Below the pieces are notes generated by a model, which was not told where the DNA came from, searched no databases, and saw only the letters and a list, made by a program, of their open reading frames with translations. From NCBI RefSeq assembly GCF_010093815.1, contig NW_022985587.1, forward strand, positions 1 through 45,898: a DNA stretch of 45,898 bases. Direction: 5' to 3'. Shown one piece after another: positions 28,238 through 37,922 of this stretch. Every line of letters begins with the position of its first letter. The stretch's first letter is position 1. This DNA comes from Pseudovirgaria hyperparasitica. Taxonomy: Eukaryota; Ascomycota; Dothideomycetes; Acrospermales; Acrospermaceae. A program made the position numbers and the translations under genes.

Positions 28238-30132
28238 TTACACTGCTTGTCCCCGGTCTTTCTGGTCGGATCCAGTCTCCCTTGCCGTATGCTTCTTTAC
28301 GCTTTGATAGGGGCGGAAGTCGAGCTCTTCAACCACAACTCCTCGGTCTGCCTCTTGGCAGACAGCCCTACGGATAGCTTGATTGGTCAACTTATCAACA
28401 CACACTGTTGTGTAATGTTAGAAAGTGCTTCACCTTCTTCTGAGCAGCACTTACACAACACGATGGTACGGCCTTTGCGCTCGTGCAGCTCGTGCGCAAT
28501 AACACATGGCGTATCCATAGCGCAGAAGGTCTGCGTGATCCGAAGACCAAGGCGTTTGATATCTCCCTTGACCGTTTTCCGCGATAGGAATTCGCCACAG
28601 ACGAAAAGCTGTATGTTGAGGATCTGCTTCCCCGTCAGCGGAGCCTGGTTAAGCGATATTACCAAAGCTTACCAAGTCGCGATCTCTTGCGAGTAAGGAT
28701 TGCATAGTCTCCTGTACCCACGCCATGTGGACTGTCGCATAGGTTAGTTATCTCGCTTTGGGGTTTCTCAACTACTGAGCGACTCACGCTCGCAATCCAT
28801 TTGCCAAAACAATTTGACTCCTCGCGCCTTGGCGTCGTGTGCATCGTAGTTGTCGAGCAGTTGCGCTACGTAGCCGATCTGGCCAATGATTCCAGTCCCT
28901 GTCGCGAAGAGTAAGACTGTCCCATACCCGCTCAAGTCCAATTCACGCCCGAAGGGGCCTTCGACAATTGCGCTGTAGCCTACGGCAGCCTTCAGCTGAG
29001 GTCGTGAGAGCTGACGAGTAAACCCTTTTCTTCTTTGAGCAATAATTGTAATGATCGTCTTGTCATGCTCTTGCAATGTCTGGTATATGTAGAATGGGTG
29101 AGACTCCAGGAAGGCCAGCGAGCTGGCACTAGGAACAGTGATATACACGTACTGTCCCGCACGCGGCTTCCATGAGCGAGCCAAACAAATATGCAACTGG
29201 ACTGTGTCGGTCAGCAGTATATCATTGTGACCTGTGCGATGATAGACAACCTCATGCATTGTAGCACAGGGCTTTGCACCGCCTCGTGCAACGTTGCGGT
29301 ACAGTGCATAGGCAAGGCGCATCATGTTTACGGACAGGTAGATGCCAGCCGCAACCACAAGATACAGCAGCGGCGGCTTGTGATATTCCGAGTTATTAAG
29401 ATGCAGTCGCACAGCAATACAAACTGCGAGGAACAGAACCACGTGGGCCTTCATGAACCATTCGTAGAAGTATACGCGGATTGGACCTACAGATGATAGT
29501 AGTAGGAGTGCCATTCCAGCTGTAGCCTGTTACACAACGGTCAGAACGAGATAGGACTCAACCGGAAGACCTACTGTGAGGGAAGCCACGTTTGGAGCTT
29601 GATTCATGGGGTGAGTCTGCAGAGCGAGAGCAATCCCGGCGTGGGTGGCGGCTTCCAAGATGGCCAGGACTCCAAGAAGATAATGCACACGGAAGTATAG
29701 TGGCAAGGGAACCAGAGCAAGATCAGCCACTGCATTCATTCGAGCCCCCATGGCAAGACATGCTACATTAATGACAGACATGCGTGCTGTCCGGCGCGAG
29801 ACATCGGAGTAACCGTGTACATGCACGGCAGCCGATAACACGTTGATGAGGAAGACTAGGACCAGTAGTGTCGCGTGTGAGTGTGGAATCGAGTGCAGCA
29901 GCCGGATAACCTGCCCCGTCTTATAGCAAGCGCGGCGAAACCATCTAGCTACTGGGCGTGGGTAGAGTGAGCGTACAACAAAGAGACATAAAGATGTGGC
30001 GAGGATAACAGCTATTGCACCGCCAAGAACGATTGAGTACCAGAACGTGAAGTCCACGCTCTGGAACTCCATAGCAAGTCTAAAGCGCATGCAGCAGTAA
30101 CCGTCGCTTTTCGAGTGAGCTGGTGAATCCAT
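28238..30132 (-). pseudogene. Ferric-chelate reductase (FRE/NOX-type), one internal stop
   Basis: The gene reads from ATG 30132 to TAA 28238-28240 with introns at 28732-28787 (GTGAGT, CTAAC, CAG; 56 nt) and 28405-28454 (GTAAGT, CTAAC, CAG; 50 nt). It is a plasma-membrane haem flavoprotein that reduces extracellular ferric iron. Membrane helices hold two His pairs 14 residues apart, VHYLLGVLAILEAATH and HVVLFLAVCIAVRLH, the bis-haem ligands. An FAD-domain HPFYIYQ follows, then a nucleotide-binding LLFATGTGIIGQ, FWQMDCE, and a C-terminal IVLLCVDKLTNQAIRRAV with VVEELDFRPY. A TAA at 29530-29532 interrupts VLTVV/QATAGMALLL in the same frame and fits a lost Gln codon. A 28-nt GT-AG segment (28645-28672) shifts the frame unless it is spliced or is a small insertion. 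The gene is divergent from the chitinase. With the stop it should give no full-length enzyme. Confidence 0.85.
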
Positions 30133-30829
30133 TAAAGGAGTGCTCTAGCCAAGGTCAGTATTTGGCCCTGTTCTATTTAAGGAGCTGGCCTTCACCAGAT
30201 AGGAGCATATACAATCGGATAGGTCCTAGATTAGGATTGTATATACCTAAGTATAGCCTGAAATGAGGCACCGGCTATACTTAGGCATATACCCTACTTT
30301 ATTCAATCTAACACAATCAATCTGACCAATCGTATTGAGACTGTACCGTCTTGGCACTCATTTTGAGGCGTGGATTGAGCTTGTATTCTCTAACAAAATT
30401 TTGGCCCAGATTGAGATTGCATAGATTCGGTTTGTATATGCCCATCTCTGGCTTTCACACACCAGTATAGCGCGCACTATCGATGGTAGAGCCGCCCAAT
30501 ACTTAAGCATAATCAGAGTGTAAATATCTACTAAAGGCAGGCAGAAAGATCTCTCTAGGGTCGTAGGATTGTTCGTGTCTCACGACGACAGCAGACATAA
30601 ATACACTGCACTGGTTGTGGTCCGGCCCATTTTTCTTCCTGGTACTAAAGATAGCCGTAATGTGGAAGGGCGCTCAAGACGCTGCACACTTTGCGCGGCT
30701 GCACACTTTGCGCCACTGTCTATCCCCCAAGAGATGGTGGGGCACCCTCGTTCCCCTCTTCCACTGAGCTTCGTGCACCGTATCTAAACCCCTTCTCTCA
30801 AGTGTAACACTGCAGCATCTTCAAAAGTT
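30133..30829. promoter_or_regulatory. Divergent promoter region, reductase and chitinase
   Basis: About 700 bases separate the two start codons. It contains a stem-loop at 30241-30290 with 20-base arms (ATATACCTAAGTATAGCCTG and its near complement, two mismatches). It also contains a direct repeat of GCTGCACACTTTGCGC at 30681 and 30698. GATA-type sequences (CAGATAGG, CGGATAGG) near 30195-30225 could serve iron-responsive GATA factors, but this is speculative. Confidence 0.5.
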
Positions 30830-32234
30830 ATGCTAAAGTTTGCTCTCCCAGTGATTCTGACCTTCTTAGGCATAGCGAGAAGCGTGTCCCAGCAAGATAC
30901 TCAGTCACCTCGATTGGTCATGTACTATGATCAGTAAGCATATCCTGAGGCAACTTCAGGAGGCGCACAACACTAAACAGGTATCAGATGGCATCCAGAT
31001 GCTTCGATGGATTTGATATGTTCCAAAGGAATCACGCATTTTATATTGTCGTTCATGCTAAGCCACCACCTTAACAACGAAACACTCGATCCACTGTGGA
31101 CGGCTGGTGAACCTGGCCATAAATGGCATGTCAATGCGTTGAAAAGCCTGAAAGTGAATTGCCCCGATGTCCAACTCAGTCTTGCGATTGGCGGATGGAA
31201 CGACGACCCCGAAATCGGTTGGCGGAAGACCATAGAGAGCGACGCTAGCCTGTCTCTGTTCGCACATAATCTCCACAGAGTTCTCTATGGCGATTTCCCC
31301 ATATTTGAAAACCATCAATTCGATGGAGTTGGTAAGTAAGTCCCTTCAAACTTCCTGTTGGAATGCTATTGATCGCCGTAGATATCGACTGGGAATATCC
31401 AGGCGGGAATGCTGTTGACTACAAGAGTAGCCCACAGGCCGCAGACCGTTTGCTCGGCGAAACGGACGGTTACGTCAAGCTTCTCCAGGCTATTCACGCC
31501 GATCTATCACCAGACGGAAAACATTTGTCCATTGCAGTTCCAGGAAGGCCTAGTGACATGCTTGTCTTCGAAGACAGTGCCAAGGCTAAAATGATATTTG
31601 AGTCCGTGGACTTCGTCAATCTAATGACATATGACCTTTACAATCGACGAGATAACATCACCGCCCATCACTCCTCGGTGGAAGGCACCTTGGCTACGGC
31701 GAACGCATATCTCGAAAAGGGACTACTTCCGGGCAAGATCAATCTCGGGTTTGCACTGTATGCTAAGTGGGCTCATGTGAGCGGCATCTGTACTCAGCTG
31801 GGTGGGCTTGGCTGCGATACGTTTGCCCTGGAAGACAGCCAAGGAGCAGATACCTTTCAATCCGGCTCCATGACTTTCGAAATGAAGAACACGTTAGACG
31901 TCCCTCAGAGCTTCTCTGTGCCGGATGGTGGTCGCTGCGGCCCTGGTACAGGAGCCAAATGTAGTCCGGGCTTCTGCTGCTCCAGCAAGGGCTGGTGGTG
32001 TGTACGATGCCGTTGTTAATGCTCTAGAGAACTAACCCAAGTTCTAGTGGCGACACTCCCGAGCACTGTGGCTATGGTAGATGCAATCCTCCATATAGCG
32101 GCTCCGACAGCTGCCAAGGTCCTGACCTCTGGAAATCCTGGAAAGCCGCGCTCGCGGATCCTATAGACGACAGTCATCGCCGTCGACAAATCCTTCTAGT
32201 ATCAGTCAGGTTGATCAACCAACAGGCGTTGTAG
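30830..32234 (+). CDS. GH18 chitinase with CBM18 chitin-binding domain, secreted
   Basis: Four exons, 30830-30933, 30988-31331, 31382-31997 and 32048-32234, give an uninterrupted 416-residue protein; the introns are 54, 50 and 50 nt with canonical signals. A signal peptide (MLKFALPVILTFLGIARS) is followed by the GH18 barrel. Its motifs are RLVMYYDQWHPD, LSLAIGGW (the SxGG strand), FDGVDIDWEYPGG (DxxDxDxE with catalytic Glu, formed across intron 2) and VNLMTYDLY. It hydrolyses chitin outside the cell. A CBM18 follows: GRCGPGTGAKCSPGFCC, then GWCGDTPEHCGYGRC across intron 3, with all eight cysteines. In the last exon the end (SHRRRQILLVSVRL) looks frameshifted. An alternative frame from 32174 gives a Ser/Pro linker (SSPSTNPSSISQVDQPTGVV) open to TAG 32387-32389. 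So the natural tail may have been longer, but the enzyme and chitin-binding parts are intact. A 130-bp fragment lies at 22.2 kb. Confidence 0.9.
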
Positions 32235-32503
32235 TAAACGTAAACGCCGGCAGCGAGCCACTGCAGTCTTCACCGTCGAAAGAGTCTCCACCAGATGGTG
32301 GAGTCGTAGACTTGGTGGTTACCCTAACAGCAGATTTTACGCCGCCTCCTGTGGTCACGATCGTAACTTGGATAACGCAGGTGGGCTAGCTTTGCATCAT
32401 TGGGCCCTGATTCCCCAGACATTATTGAGAGTCACATGGAATAGAAATGACGGGTTTTGACTTGCTGTAACACGGTTTCTGATAAGAACCTTCACAGGAA
32501 ATT
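32235..32503 (+). pseudogene. Out-of-frame remnant of the chitinase C-terminal tail
   Basis: In the frame starting at 32174, coding character continues (NVNAGSEPLQSSPSKESPPD, then TLTADFTPPPVVTIVTWITQ) until TAG 32387-32389. This looks like a Ser/Thr/Pro linker lost from the chitinase by a small indel near 32172. The remaining bases to the 60-bp repeat are non-coding. Confidence 0.5.
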
Positions 32504-32563
32504 AATGAAGCTCTTCCCTCCTTGGCATGACTATCTCTATCTCTTACATGAAGGTGTCATCTG
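32504..32563 (+). repeat. 60-bp direct repeat, right copy
   Basis: Partner of 28099-28158, two mismatches, same orientation. Confidence 0.9.
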
Positions 32564-32960
32564 TCTCTCGACTTAGCGACTGCTCACGAACATTCGACCT
32601 CAATGTAGAGCAGTCAGATGCATCCGACAATAAAGTCTCTTTAGAGAGATAGAGAGGTATCTTAAATGGTTCTTAGAAGAGGGCCCGTGCGAAAACCGCG
32701 TCAGGTTCTAGGAACACCACCTTGTTCCTCTTCTCCAAGAAACTAGACCCTCTTATTATAGAGTAAATTAGAGGGTATAGAGCTTAAAAAATATATAGGA
32801 TTAATCGCCTTACTCTACTCTATAAGTCTATATAGATATTATTATATATAGACCTCAATATAGAGTTAGAGAGGTAAAATAACCATCTAATTTGGGTGTG
32901 TGAACACACGCGTGGAATCGAAAAATGCCGAGCGACTCAGGTTCTAGGAAAACGACGGAT
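32564..32960. other. AT-rich non-coding DNA
   Basis: Strongly AT-biased in 32750-32880 with TATA runs; no coding frame. Typical of RIP-affected repeat DNA. Confidence 0.5.
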
Positions 32961-33171
32961 GGACAAACGGATTGTCGGGTCGACCGACACCACCATTGCC
33001 GCGCGCGCGAAGCGAGAAAGGCACAGCCGTAGCGCAGGGTCGTTTATAATTCCCCTTTAGTTCGCATTGAGTGCCGCTAGAACGAGCGGAGAAGACTGCA
33101 AAGTAGCCATTCGGCCACTCGGGACATCGTCATCGGCTACACGTACTTGCCAGAACCCTGAGTATCGGGCA

Positions 33172-33855
33172 CTAAAGTGCTGGAACCATGAGGAGCTCAA
33201 GCCGTGCTACCTGCTCAGTGGGTACACTTGGGACACCACCACAGTCACTACTATGAGGCTCATATGGTCTCCATAAGACGTCCTGCAACGAGTCCCAGCT
33301 CTGAATGGTGTATTCATGATCGATCAACTGCGCTGGTCGATAGTCCAGGCTTCGTAGCTCTGACTCTATCAGGTAAGGAGATCCATTGGCGCCTGACATA
33401 AAGTCGCACGACCCGGCAGTATCTTGTGCAAGATCAAAATCATGTAGATTTAATATCGATTCTGTAGAGCTCTGGGGGGGATCCCTGCTCTCTTGCTCTC
33501 TAGCCCTCTTTACGTTTTGTTCCTGGTATAGCTGTTGTATGTATTCGTCGACGTACTTTGAGAAGAGAACCTGATCATGGTATTGCAACAACGACTCCTT
33601 GATCACGGATTGGCCCATCTTGAGGTCCCACCCCTGCTCCCACAGTCCCGGATGTCTTTTTCTTAGTATGTCAAGACGGCTGCGCAGAGATGCCAGTGAC
33701 CTTCGTTGTTGATACTTAAGGGCGTTTTGGAGGGTAGTAGCGCAGTCTTTGAATGTTTTGCGACCAAATATCTTGAAGAAAGCGAGTAGAGCCATTTCCA
33801 GCTCAGTCCAATGGTGATAGGCTCGGGAACATCGTCGAGCCCGAGATCGTTTCAT
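33172..33855 (-). CDS. Myb/SANT-like DNA-binding protein, putative
   Basis: ATG at 33855 gives 227 residues ending at TAA/TAG 33172. Residues 14-55 (HHWTELEMALLAFFKIFGRK, then RRSLASLRSRLDILRKRHPG) show the spaced Trp/hydrophobic/Arg pattern of a SANT-like helix bundle. The middle is charged (YIQQLYQEQNVKRAREQ). The C-terminal TIQSWDSLQDVLW and TEQVARLELLMV resemble NWESLQET and PEQVALLELRIT in the 41.4 kb protein, so the two are related. The frame runs almost into the left inverted-repeat arm. It could be a DNA-binding cofactor of an element or a cargo regulator. A broken second copy of the N-terminus lies at 34605-34740. Confidence 0.5.
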   Translation of the reverse strand: MKRSRARRCSRAYHHWTELEMALLAFFKIFGRKTFKDCATTLQNALKYQQRRSLASLRSRLDILRKRHPGLWEQGWDLKMGQSVIKESLLQYHDQVLFSKYVDEYIQQLYQEQNVKRAREQESRDPPQSSTESILNLHDFDLAQDTAGSCDFMSGANGSPYLIESELRSLDYRPAQLIDHEYTIQSWDSLQDVLWRPYEPHSSDCGGVPSVPTEQVARLELLMVPAL

Positions 33856-34604
33856 GTCTCAAGAGTCTGGTAATCGAGAGTTGAGAAAAGATCGAAACGA
33901 TCGCCTTGCTAGAGTCGATGTAGATATTATAATAGAAGACTCTTCTATAGAGGTAGAGAGGCAAACTACTAAGCGCTAGCCAAGTACAGCCTTGCATGCC
34001 TAGACTTCATTCGCGCGCAGTGCCTGCAGTGGCGATTTCAAGTCTACCAGTCTTTGTTCGCACGTTCGATGCAAGCCTTATTAGAGGAAATTGTCTGCAG
34101 TCAGTCATGGTCATCAACACCTAAAACAGCCCGAGAATCTCGCCAGATCCTTGAAAGTGGGGATACAAAGAATCCTTGGCTGCACTCTCTCGTCAGCCCG
34201 GTCTACTCCGGTACGGCGCAGTCTATCGCACCTCCTTTGGCTGCCTAAACTAGGAGCGCTAATACAACCGGGTAAGACATGAATGGCTCTTCTTCACACC
34301 TAGGCATTGCTGGGAGGCTATCCTTGACGGAACGCCAGAATAATCAACAAAGGCATGGCGACTGTGCCTCAAAGCCGTCCCGTACTGGGCTAATGCATCA
34401 GAGATAACGTTACACGACACTTGAACGATGCGGTATACCCCACATATCTTCTTTCTTGCATAGATTAGACGAGCGAATGGCCATTAAAATTGCAGCCGGA
34501 CTGTCGGAGAAACCGCTCGTGAATGCAGACTAATTACCGTGTCACAGCTCGTAAGGCTACGACTAGCGCCCGTTATGCGGCTCCTTCCATCTTAGCCCGT
34601 CGCG
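33856..34604. other. Non-coding or decayed interior of the 33-36 kb unit
   Basis: Short overlapping plus-strand frames at 34054-34282 without motifs. Probably contains the promoter of the 33855 gene. Confidence 0.35.
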
Positions 34605-34740
34605 CAGTCTTTAAATTTTTTTGCGGCTAAATATCCCGAAGTAGGCGAGGAGAGCTATTACAAGCTCAGTCCAGGAGTAGTAGAGTTAGGGGCACCATCG
34701 ATCCTGAGATAGTTTCATGCCTTAAGAGTCTAAAAGAAAA
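34605..34740 (-). pseudogene. Fragment of the Myb/SANT-like gene
   Basis: Sequence from CGCGCAGTCTTTAAATTTTT to TAGTTTCATGCCTTAAGAGTC aligns with 33740-33870 of the gene above (GCGCAGTCTTTGAATGTTTT; CGTTTCATGTCTCAAGAGTC). G-to-A and C-to-T differences and several stops are present, as in a RIP-mutated copy. Confidence 0.7.
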
Positions 34741-35392
34741 TAATCTGCGTAAGGCGGCTTAATATTCAAACCAGGTCATAGGGTAGCGCCACGCGGGCAG
34801 AACAAAGCAGAATATCAAGGGCAGCGATTTAGACAGACGGCTAATTAGATGATCCTCCACCGTCCTTGTTACCACGGTGCCGCCATGGCGGGTAAAGTCA
34901 CGCGAAGCTAGAAATGTAAAGGAGCCGTGGGAGCTAATTACCCAGGAGGCGCTAGTTACAGCCTGACACCTTCACTCGCATTTCTTGCGCTATCGCGCTC
35001 ATTCGACTAGGCGTGTTCCGCGTAACAATCACATCATGCGCATAATAGGAAATGAAGTGTGACATCCATCGGCTTATCGATAGGGGTGCTGAATATCACA
35101 CTATTCTTCATTCGTATTTCGACTGATTTTAACATGACGACCGTGATGATCACTAGAGCCGATATTACACATGTCTTAAGAATGCCACCTATATCCCGAC
35201 GCAGTCTCTCTACAATGTATCTACTACTGAGCATCCCATACATTGTTCCATGGTGCCTTGGGTGCATCTAACTAAAGCTTGTAGCGGAGATTGATTGACA
35301 GCATATGTCTCTAGCTTTGTTAAAGTTGACTCATAATCTAGAGATGTGGCGATAGCTTACTTACTGCTTCTGCAGGCAAGGCGGCAGCTGTC
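34741..35392. other. No confidently supported gene
   Basis: A 70-codon plus frame at 35059-35271 is hydrophobic (LSIGVLNITLFFIRIS), and a minus frame overlaps it. It could be a membrane-segment exon, but it has no family resemblance. Confidence 0.3.
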
Positions 35393-35566
35393 TCATTTCT
35401 TTGTAAGACGGAAGTATCTGTTCCTAATCGCGTCTTCGCTGCGAGGGCGGTTCGAGAACTTTTCGTTATACAACTTTACAAGCTCCCCCCAACTTATGCT
35501 CGGATTCTTCTCTAACATTGTGATTAGCCAAGCATTTTCTTCCTCTGTCCAAGCAAGTCCGGCCAT
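35393..35566 (-). CDS. 57-residue Myb/SANT-domain protein
   Basis: ATG at 35566 and TGA at 35393-35395 give a complete 57-residue protein. It reads MAGLAWTEEENAWLITMLEK, then SISWGELVKLYNEKFSNR, then RSEDAIRNRYFRL. This is one Myb/SANT-like helix-turn-helix: Trp and acidic residues in helix 1, Trp-Gly before helix 2, and an Arg-rich recognition helix 3. A stand-alone domain of this size would act as a DNA-binding accessory protein. It could instead be the first exon of a larger protein, but the stop directly follows LTKK without an obvious donor site. The 5x16 bp TGAGCC array lies about 215 bases upstream. It is uninterrupted, unlike its neighbours. Confidence 0.6.
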   Translation of the reverse strand: MAGLAWTEEENAWLITMLEKNPSISWGELVKLYNEKFSNRPRSEDAIRNRYFRLTKK

Positions 35567-35779
35567 GTCGAAAGTAATGAGTGCTTAGCAGGTGGTGTAT
35601 ACATAACACCTGCGGGTACTGTACAGTAGACTGAAGGCTTTATAGGTTAACCAAGTCGTCCGTCTTAACACCTGCACATGTACGGCGCAGTATGGTAGTG
35701 ACGCTACACTAACGTGTACTCGCATTCCGGCTTAATGTCGCTATCTACTAGAAGACTGTCTGTCAGAGGAGGAACTTTT

Positions 35780-35859
35780 GCTGAGCCATGATTTTGCCGA
35801 GCCATGATTTTGCTGAGCCATGATTTTGCTGAGCCATGATTTTGCTGAGCCATGATTTA
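35780..35859 (+). repeat. Five 16-bp tandem repeats with TGAGCC core
   Basis: Units GCTGAGCCATGATTTT start at 35780, 35796 (CCGAGCC variant), 35812, 35828 and 35844. The same TGAGCC core recurs upstream of the homeodomain gene (37.7 kb), at 25.9 kb, and inverted at 41.5 kb. Confidence 0.95.
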
Positions 35860-36187
35860 GTAGTAGCAATCAATCTTACTCTAAAACTTCGACTGGGGTA
35901 GCCCAGGACTTTTTGTACCTACCGCGTATAGACGAGTACCTACGTGCCTTCGGCCAGTCAACAGTGTTTAGCAGGAGGACTTGACTTCAGGGTTCTGGCA
36001 AGTACGTGTAGCCGATGACGATGTCCCGAGTGGCCGAATGGCTACTTTGCAGTCTTCTCCGCTCGTTCTAGCGGCACTCAATGCGAACTAAAGGGGAATT
36101 AAAAACGACCCTGCGCTACGGCTGTGCCTTTCTCGCTTCGCGCGCGCGGCAATGGTGGTGTCGGTCGACCCGACAATCCGTTTGTCC

Positions 36188-36602
36188 GAATTCGACGTAG
36201 GTTAAAAGCTGGCTGCTTGCGACAGCATATGGTAGGATACGAGGAATGGATAGCTGTCCTATGTTGCCGTTGGTGGTAAGAGACTATGCCTATGTTAGCT
36301 TTGTCGCCACTTGTCTGCGCATAGAGCTTTACCTGTCTCAAAGTACTGACGGTGAGGTGTGCTAGGCACAGGTACCATATCATCTGAGAGTACTCAGGCT
36401 CATCAAGTATAAGATAGCTAAAAAGTGTGCTGAGCCCGCTGCAGGTCATTTTCAGCTGACTGGTCGCTGCGTGTCGGAATCGAAGGATGAGAGCCATTCC
36501 ACACTGGATAAGCAGTAAGAGAAATAGAGAAGAATATACCATGCAATCGAACACAGAACATAGAAAGAGCGGGCCGAACAGTATTGAGACATCTTGCGGC
36601 AT
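36188..36602 (-). CDS. Possible membrane protein N-terminus, truncated
   Basis: ATG at 36602 starts MPQDVSILFGPLFLCSVFDC, followed by YSSLFLLLLIQCGMALIL, two likely membrane helices, and YSQMIWYLCLAHLTVSTLRQ. Near 36187 the frame runs into the CpG-rich inverted-repeat arm and its composition changes abruptly. The gene may have been cut by that element, or the frame may be chance. No family is recognised. Confidence 0.3.
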
Positions 36603-37080
36603 GTTAGAACATCCTATAGGGAGTGGTTGGTGTTGCTTCTATCAATTTTATAAGGAAGAGTAACGTTGGGCTGTACATATCTATACTATTTTTAGAGCGA
36701 GGGCTACCTCATCCATGCGCATAAAGAGCGGCGGGGCGGGGGGCGAAGCAGTACCTTACAGGCCGATCCATATTAGGACCGCAGTCGATATATTTAGACG
36801 TCCCCTTGGACTAAAAAGCGAACGCTGCTATCGTGGACGGTATGTGTCAGCGGGCCACACTTTTTTTTTACCGAGGGCACACACCTTAAAAGCATACTCA
36901 TATATATTAAACCTACTCCCCCCCTCTCTAAATATCCCTCTCTTTATATATAATACGTGCCTATCTATATATATTTTCTCTCTTTATATAATAGCGTAAT
37001 AGATAGCCTATCTCTAGATAGAGATTATCTTAAAATATACCTCTAGTTATACCTAGAATAATCTCCTAGCCTCTTATCCC
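36603..37080. other. AT-rich spacer
   Basis: The region from about 36890 to 37075 is TA-rich with CTCTCT/TATATA runs and no coding potential. A frame at 36715-36999 is a composition artefact. Confidence 0.45.
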
Positions 37081-37458
37081 AAGCCGGCTGATCCTCCGTC
37101 CGTAGAAACAATAACAAAGCGGCCTACAAAGCGCAGGCTAGACACAAACAAGAATTTGCCGGTACCAAGACTTGCACAGATGATTGAGAGGAAGATGTCT
37201 GAGAACTTCCAGCTAAGAGAAGAGTTGCAGTGGGAGCGAGACCGCTTCTGGTCAAGCTGCCAGGCAAAATCATTCCTTGCAGCAGAGGTTCAAGCCGTGG
37301 TAGAGAACCTTCGTCAGATCCTAGCCGACTTCGAGCGGCTTGTCGCACCAGAAGATGCTCTGAGCCAGCCTAGAGACTTGCCTTGGAGCGAGAGCGATGA
37401 ATGGGACATTGAAAGGGCGCAGGCTCCACGTGCCCAACGCTGTGTGGCATTTCACTGA
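37081..37458 (+). pseudogene. C-terminal coiled-coil coding fragment
   Basis: An open frame without a clear start reads KRPTKRRLDTNKNLPVPRLA (basic, nuclear-signal-like), then SENFQLREELQWERDRFWSS and AAEVQAVVENLRQILADFER, a strong coiled coil. It ends at TGA 37456-37458 after RCVAFH. The first ATG is at 37180. The upstream part is lost in AT-rich DNA. Such basic-plus-coiled-coil ends are common in fungal DNA-binding proteins. The last bases overlap a region also present at 26.1 kb. Confidence 0.45.
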
Positions 37459-37636
37459 GAAACTGCATTATACCTTGCAGTGATGAGGGCGCGCAGGAAT
37501 CCTGCCTAGTAAGATATGGGTCTGCGAGCCGCTACGTGAACCGTTGAGCAAGGATAGCGTGCGCTTTGTGCGGAAAGTTACTTGCGTATTCGTTTCCGTC
37601 GGCCTACATAAGTCCGTCATGGTTAAGTAGCATAGA
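37456..37636 (-). pseudogene. Inverted, internally deleted copy of the homeodomain gene 5' end
   Basis: Reverse complement of 37495-37636 gives the sequence around the homeodomain start (TATGCTACTTAACCATGACGG and the MTDLCRP codons). It then jumps to the region encoding PHNAQAILAQQ...LADPYLTRQ, omitting about 240 bases of the forward gene. 37456-37494 continues as in the 26.1 kb fragment. The inverted ATG (37620) and the forward ATG (37923) face away from each other across 302 bases. Confidence 0.8.
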
Positions 37637-37721
37637 TTAAGCTGCGAGTTTCGGTAGGTGACAGTATACGGACTGGAGGGTTGATTCTCGGGCCACTGGC
37701 AAGATGAGCTGCCAAACTAGT

Positions 37722-37796
37722 GGAGCCGTATAGATACTGAGCCGTTAAACCCACCATACTGAGCCATGAGATCCATCAAGGTATCGCCGCTGAGCC
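37722..37796 (+). repeat. TGAGCC motif cluster between the two homeodomain copies
   Basis: GGAGCCGTATAG, ACTGAGCCGTTAAACCCACC, ACTGAGCCATGAGATCC and GCTGAGCCGTAAATA occur within 75 bases, about 130-200 bases before the ATG at 37923. TACTGAGCCGTTAAA also occurs at 25.95 kb. Confidence 0.8.
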
Positions 37797-37922
37797 GTAA
37801 ATATACTAGGACAGTATATATGTGCTATCAGGCTCGCAGGAGCCTCTCCTCGAGTCTAAAACGAGTGCAGACCAAGCCCAGTCAGTAGCGATACTATGAC
37901 ACACAAATTATGCTACTAAACC

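Larger units (their letters stand above)
32961..36187. mobile_element. 3.2-kb unit bounded by 201-bp inverted repeats
   Basis: 32961-33161 is the reverse complement of 35987-36187 with one mismatch (TTTATAATTCC versus TTTTTAATTCC) and no gap. The arms begin GGACAAACGGATTGTCGGG and end CCAGAACCCTGA. They are CpG-rich (GCGCGCGCGAAGCGAG), so neither arm looks RIP-mutated. Inside are two minus-strand Myb/SANT-like frames, a fragment of a third copy and a 5x16 bp TGAGCC array. Long terminal inverted repeats of a DNA element or a recent inverted duplication both fit. No obvious target-site duplication flanks it, and no transposase was found inside. Confidence 0.7.

Noticed and set aside
29513-29535. 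Intron covering the TAA of the ferric reductase
   Set aside because: No donor/acceptor pair of reasonable size keeps the frame; both sides are in the same frame already.
30681-30713. Duplicate 16-mer in the chitinase promoter as a CRISPR-like array
   Set aside because: Only two adjacent copies one base apart; a eukaryotic promoter repeat, not a spacer array.
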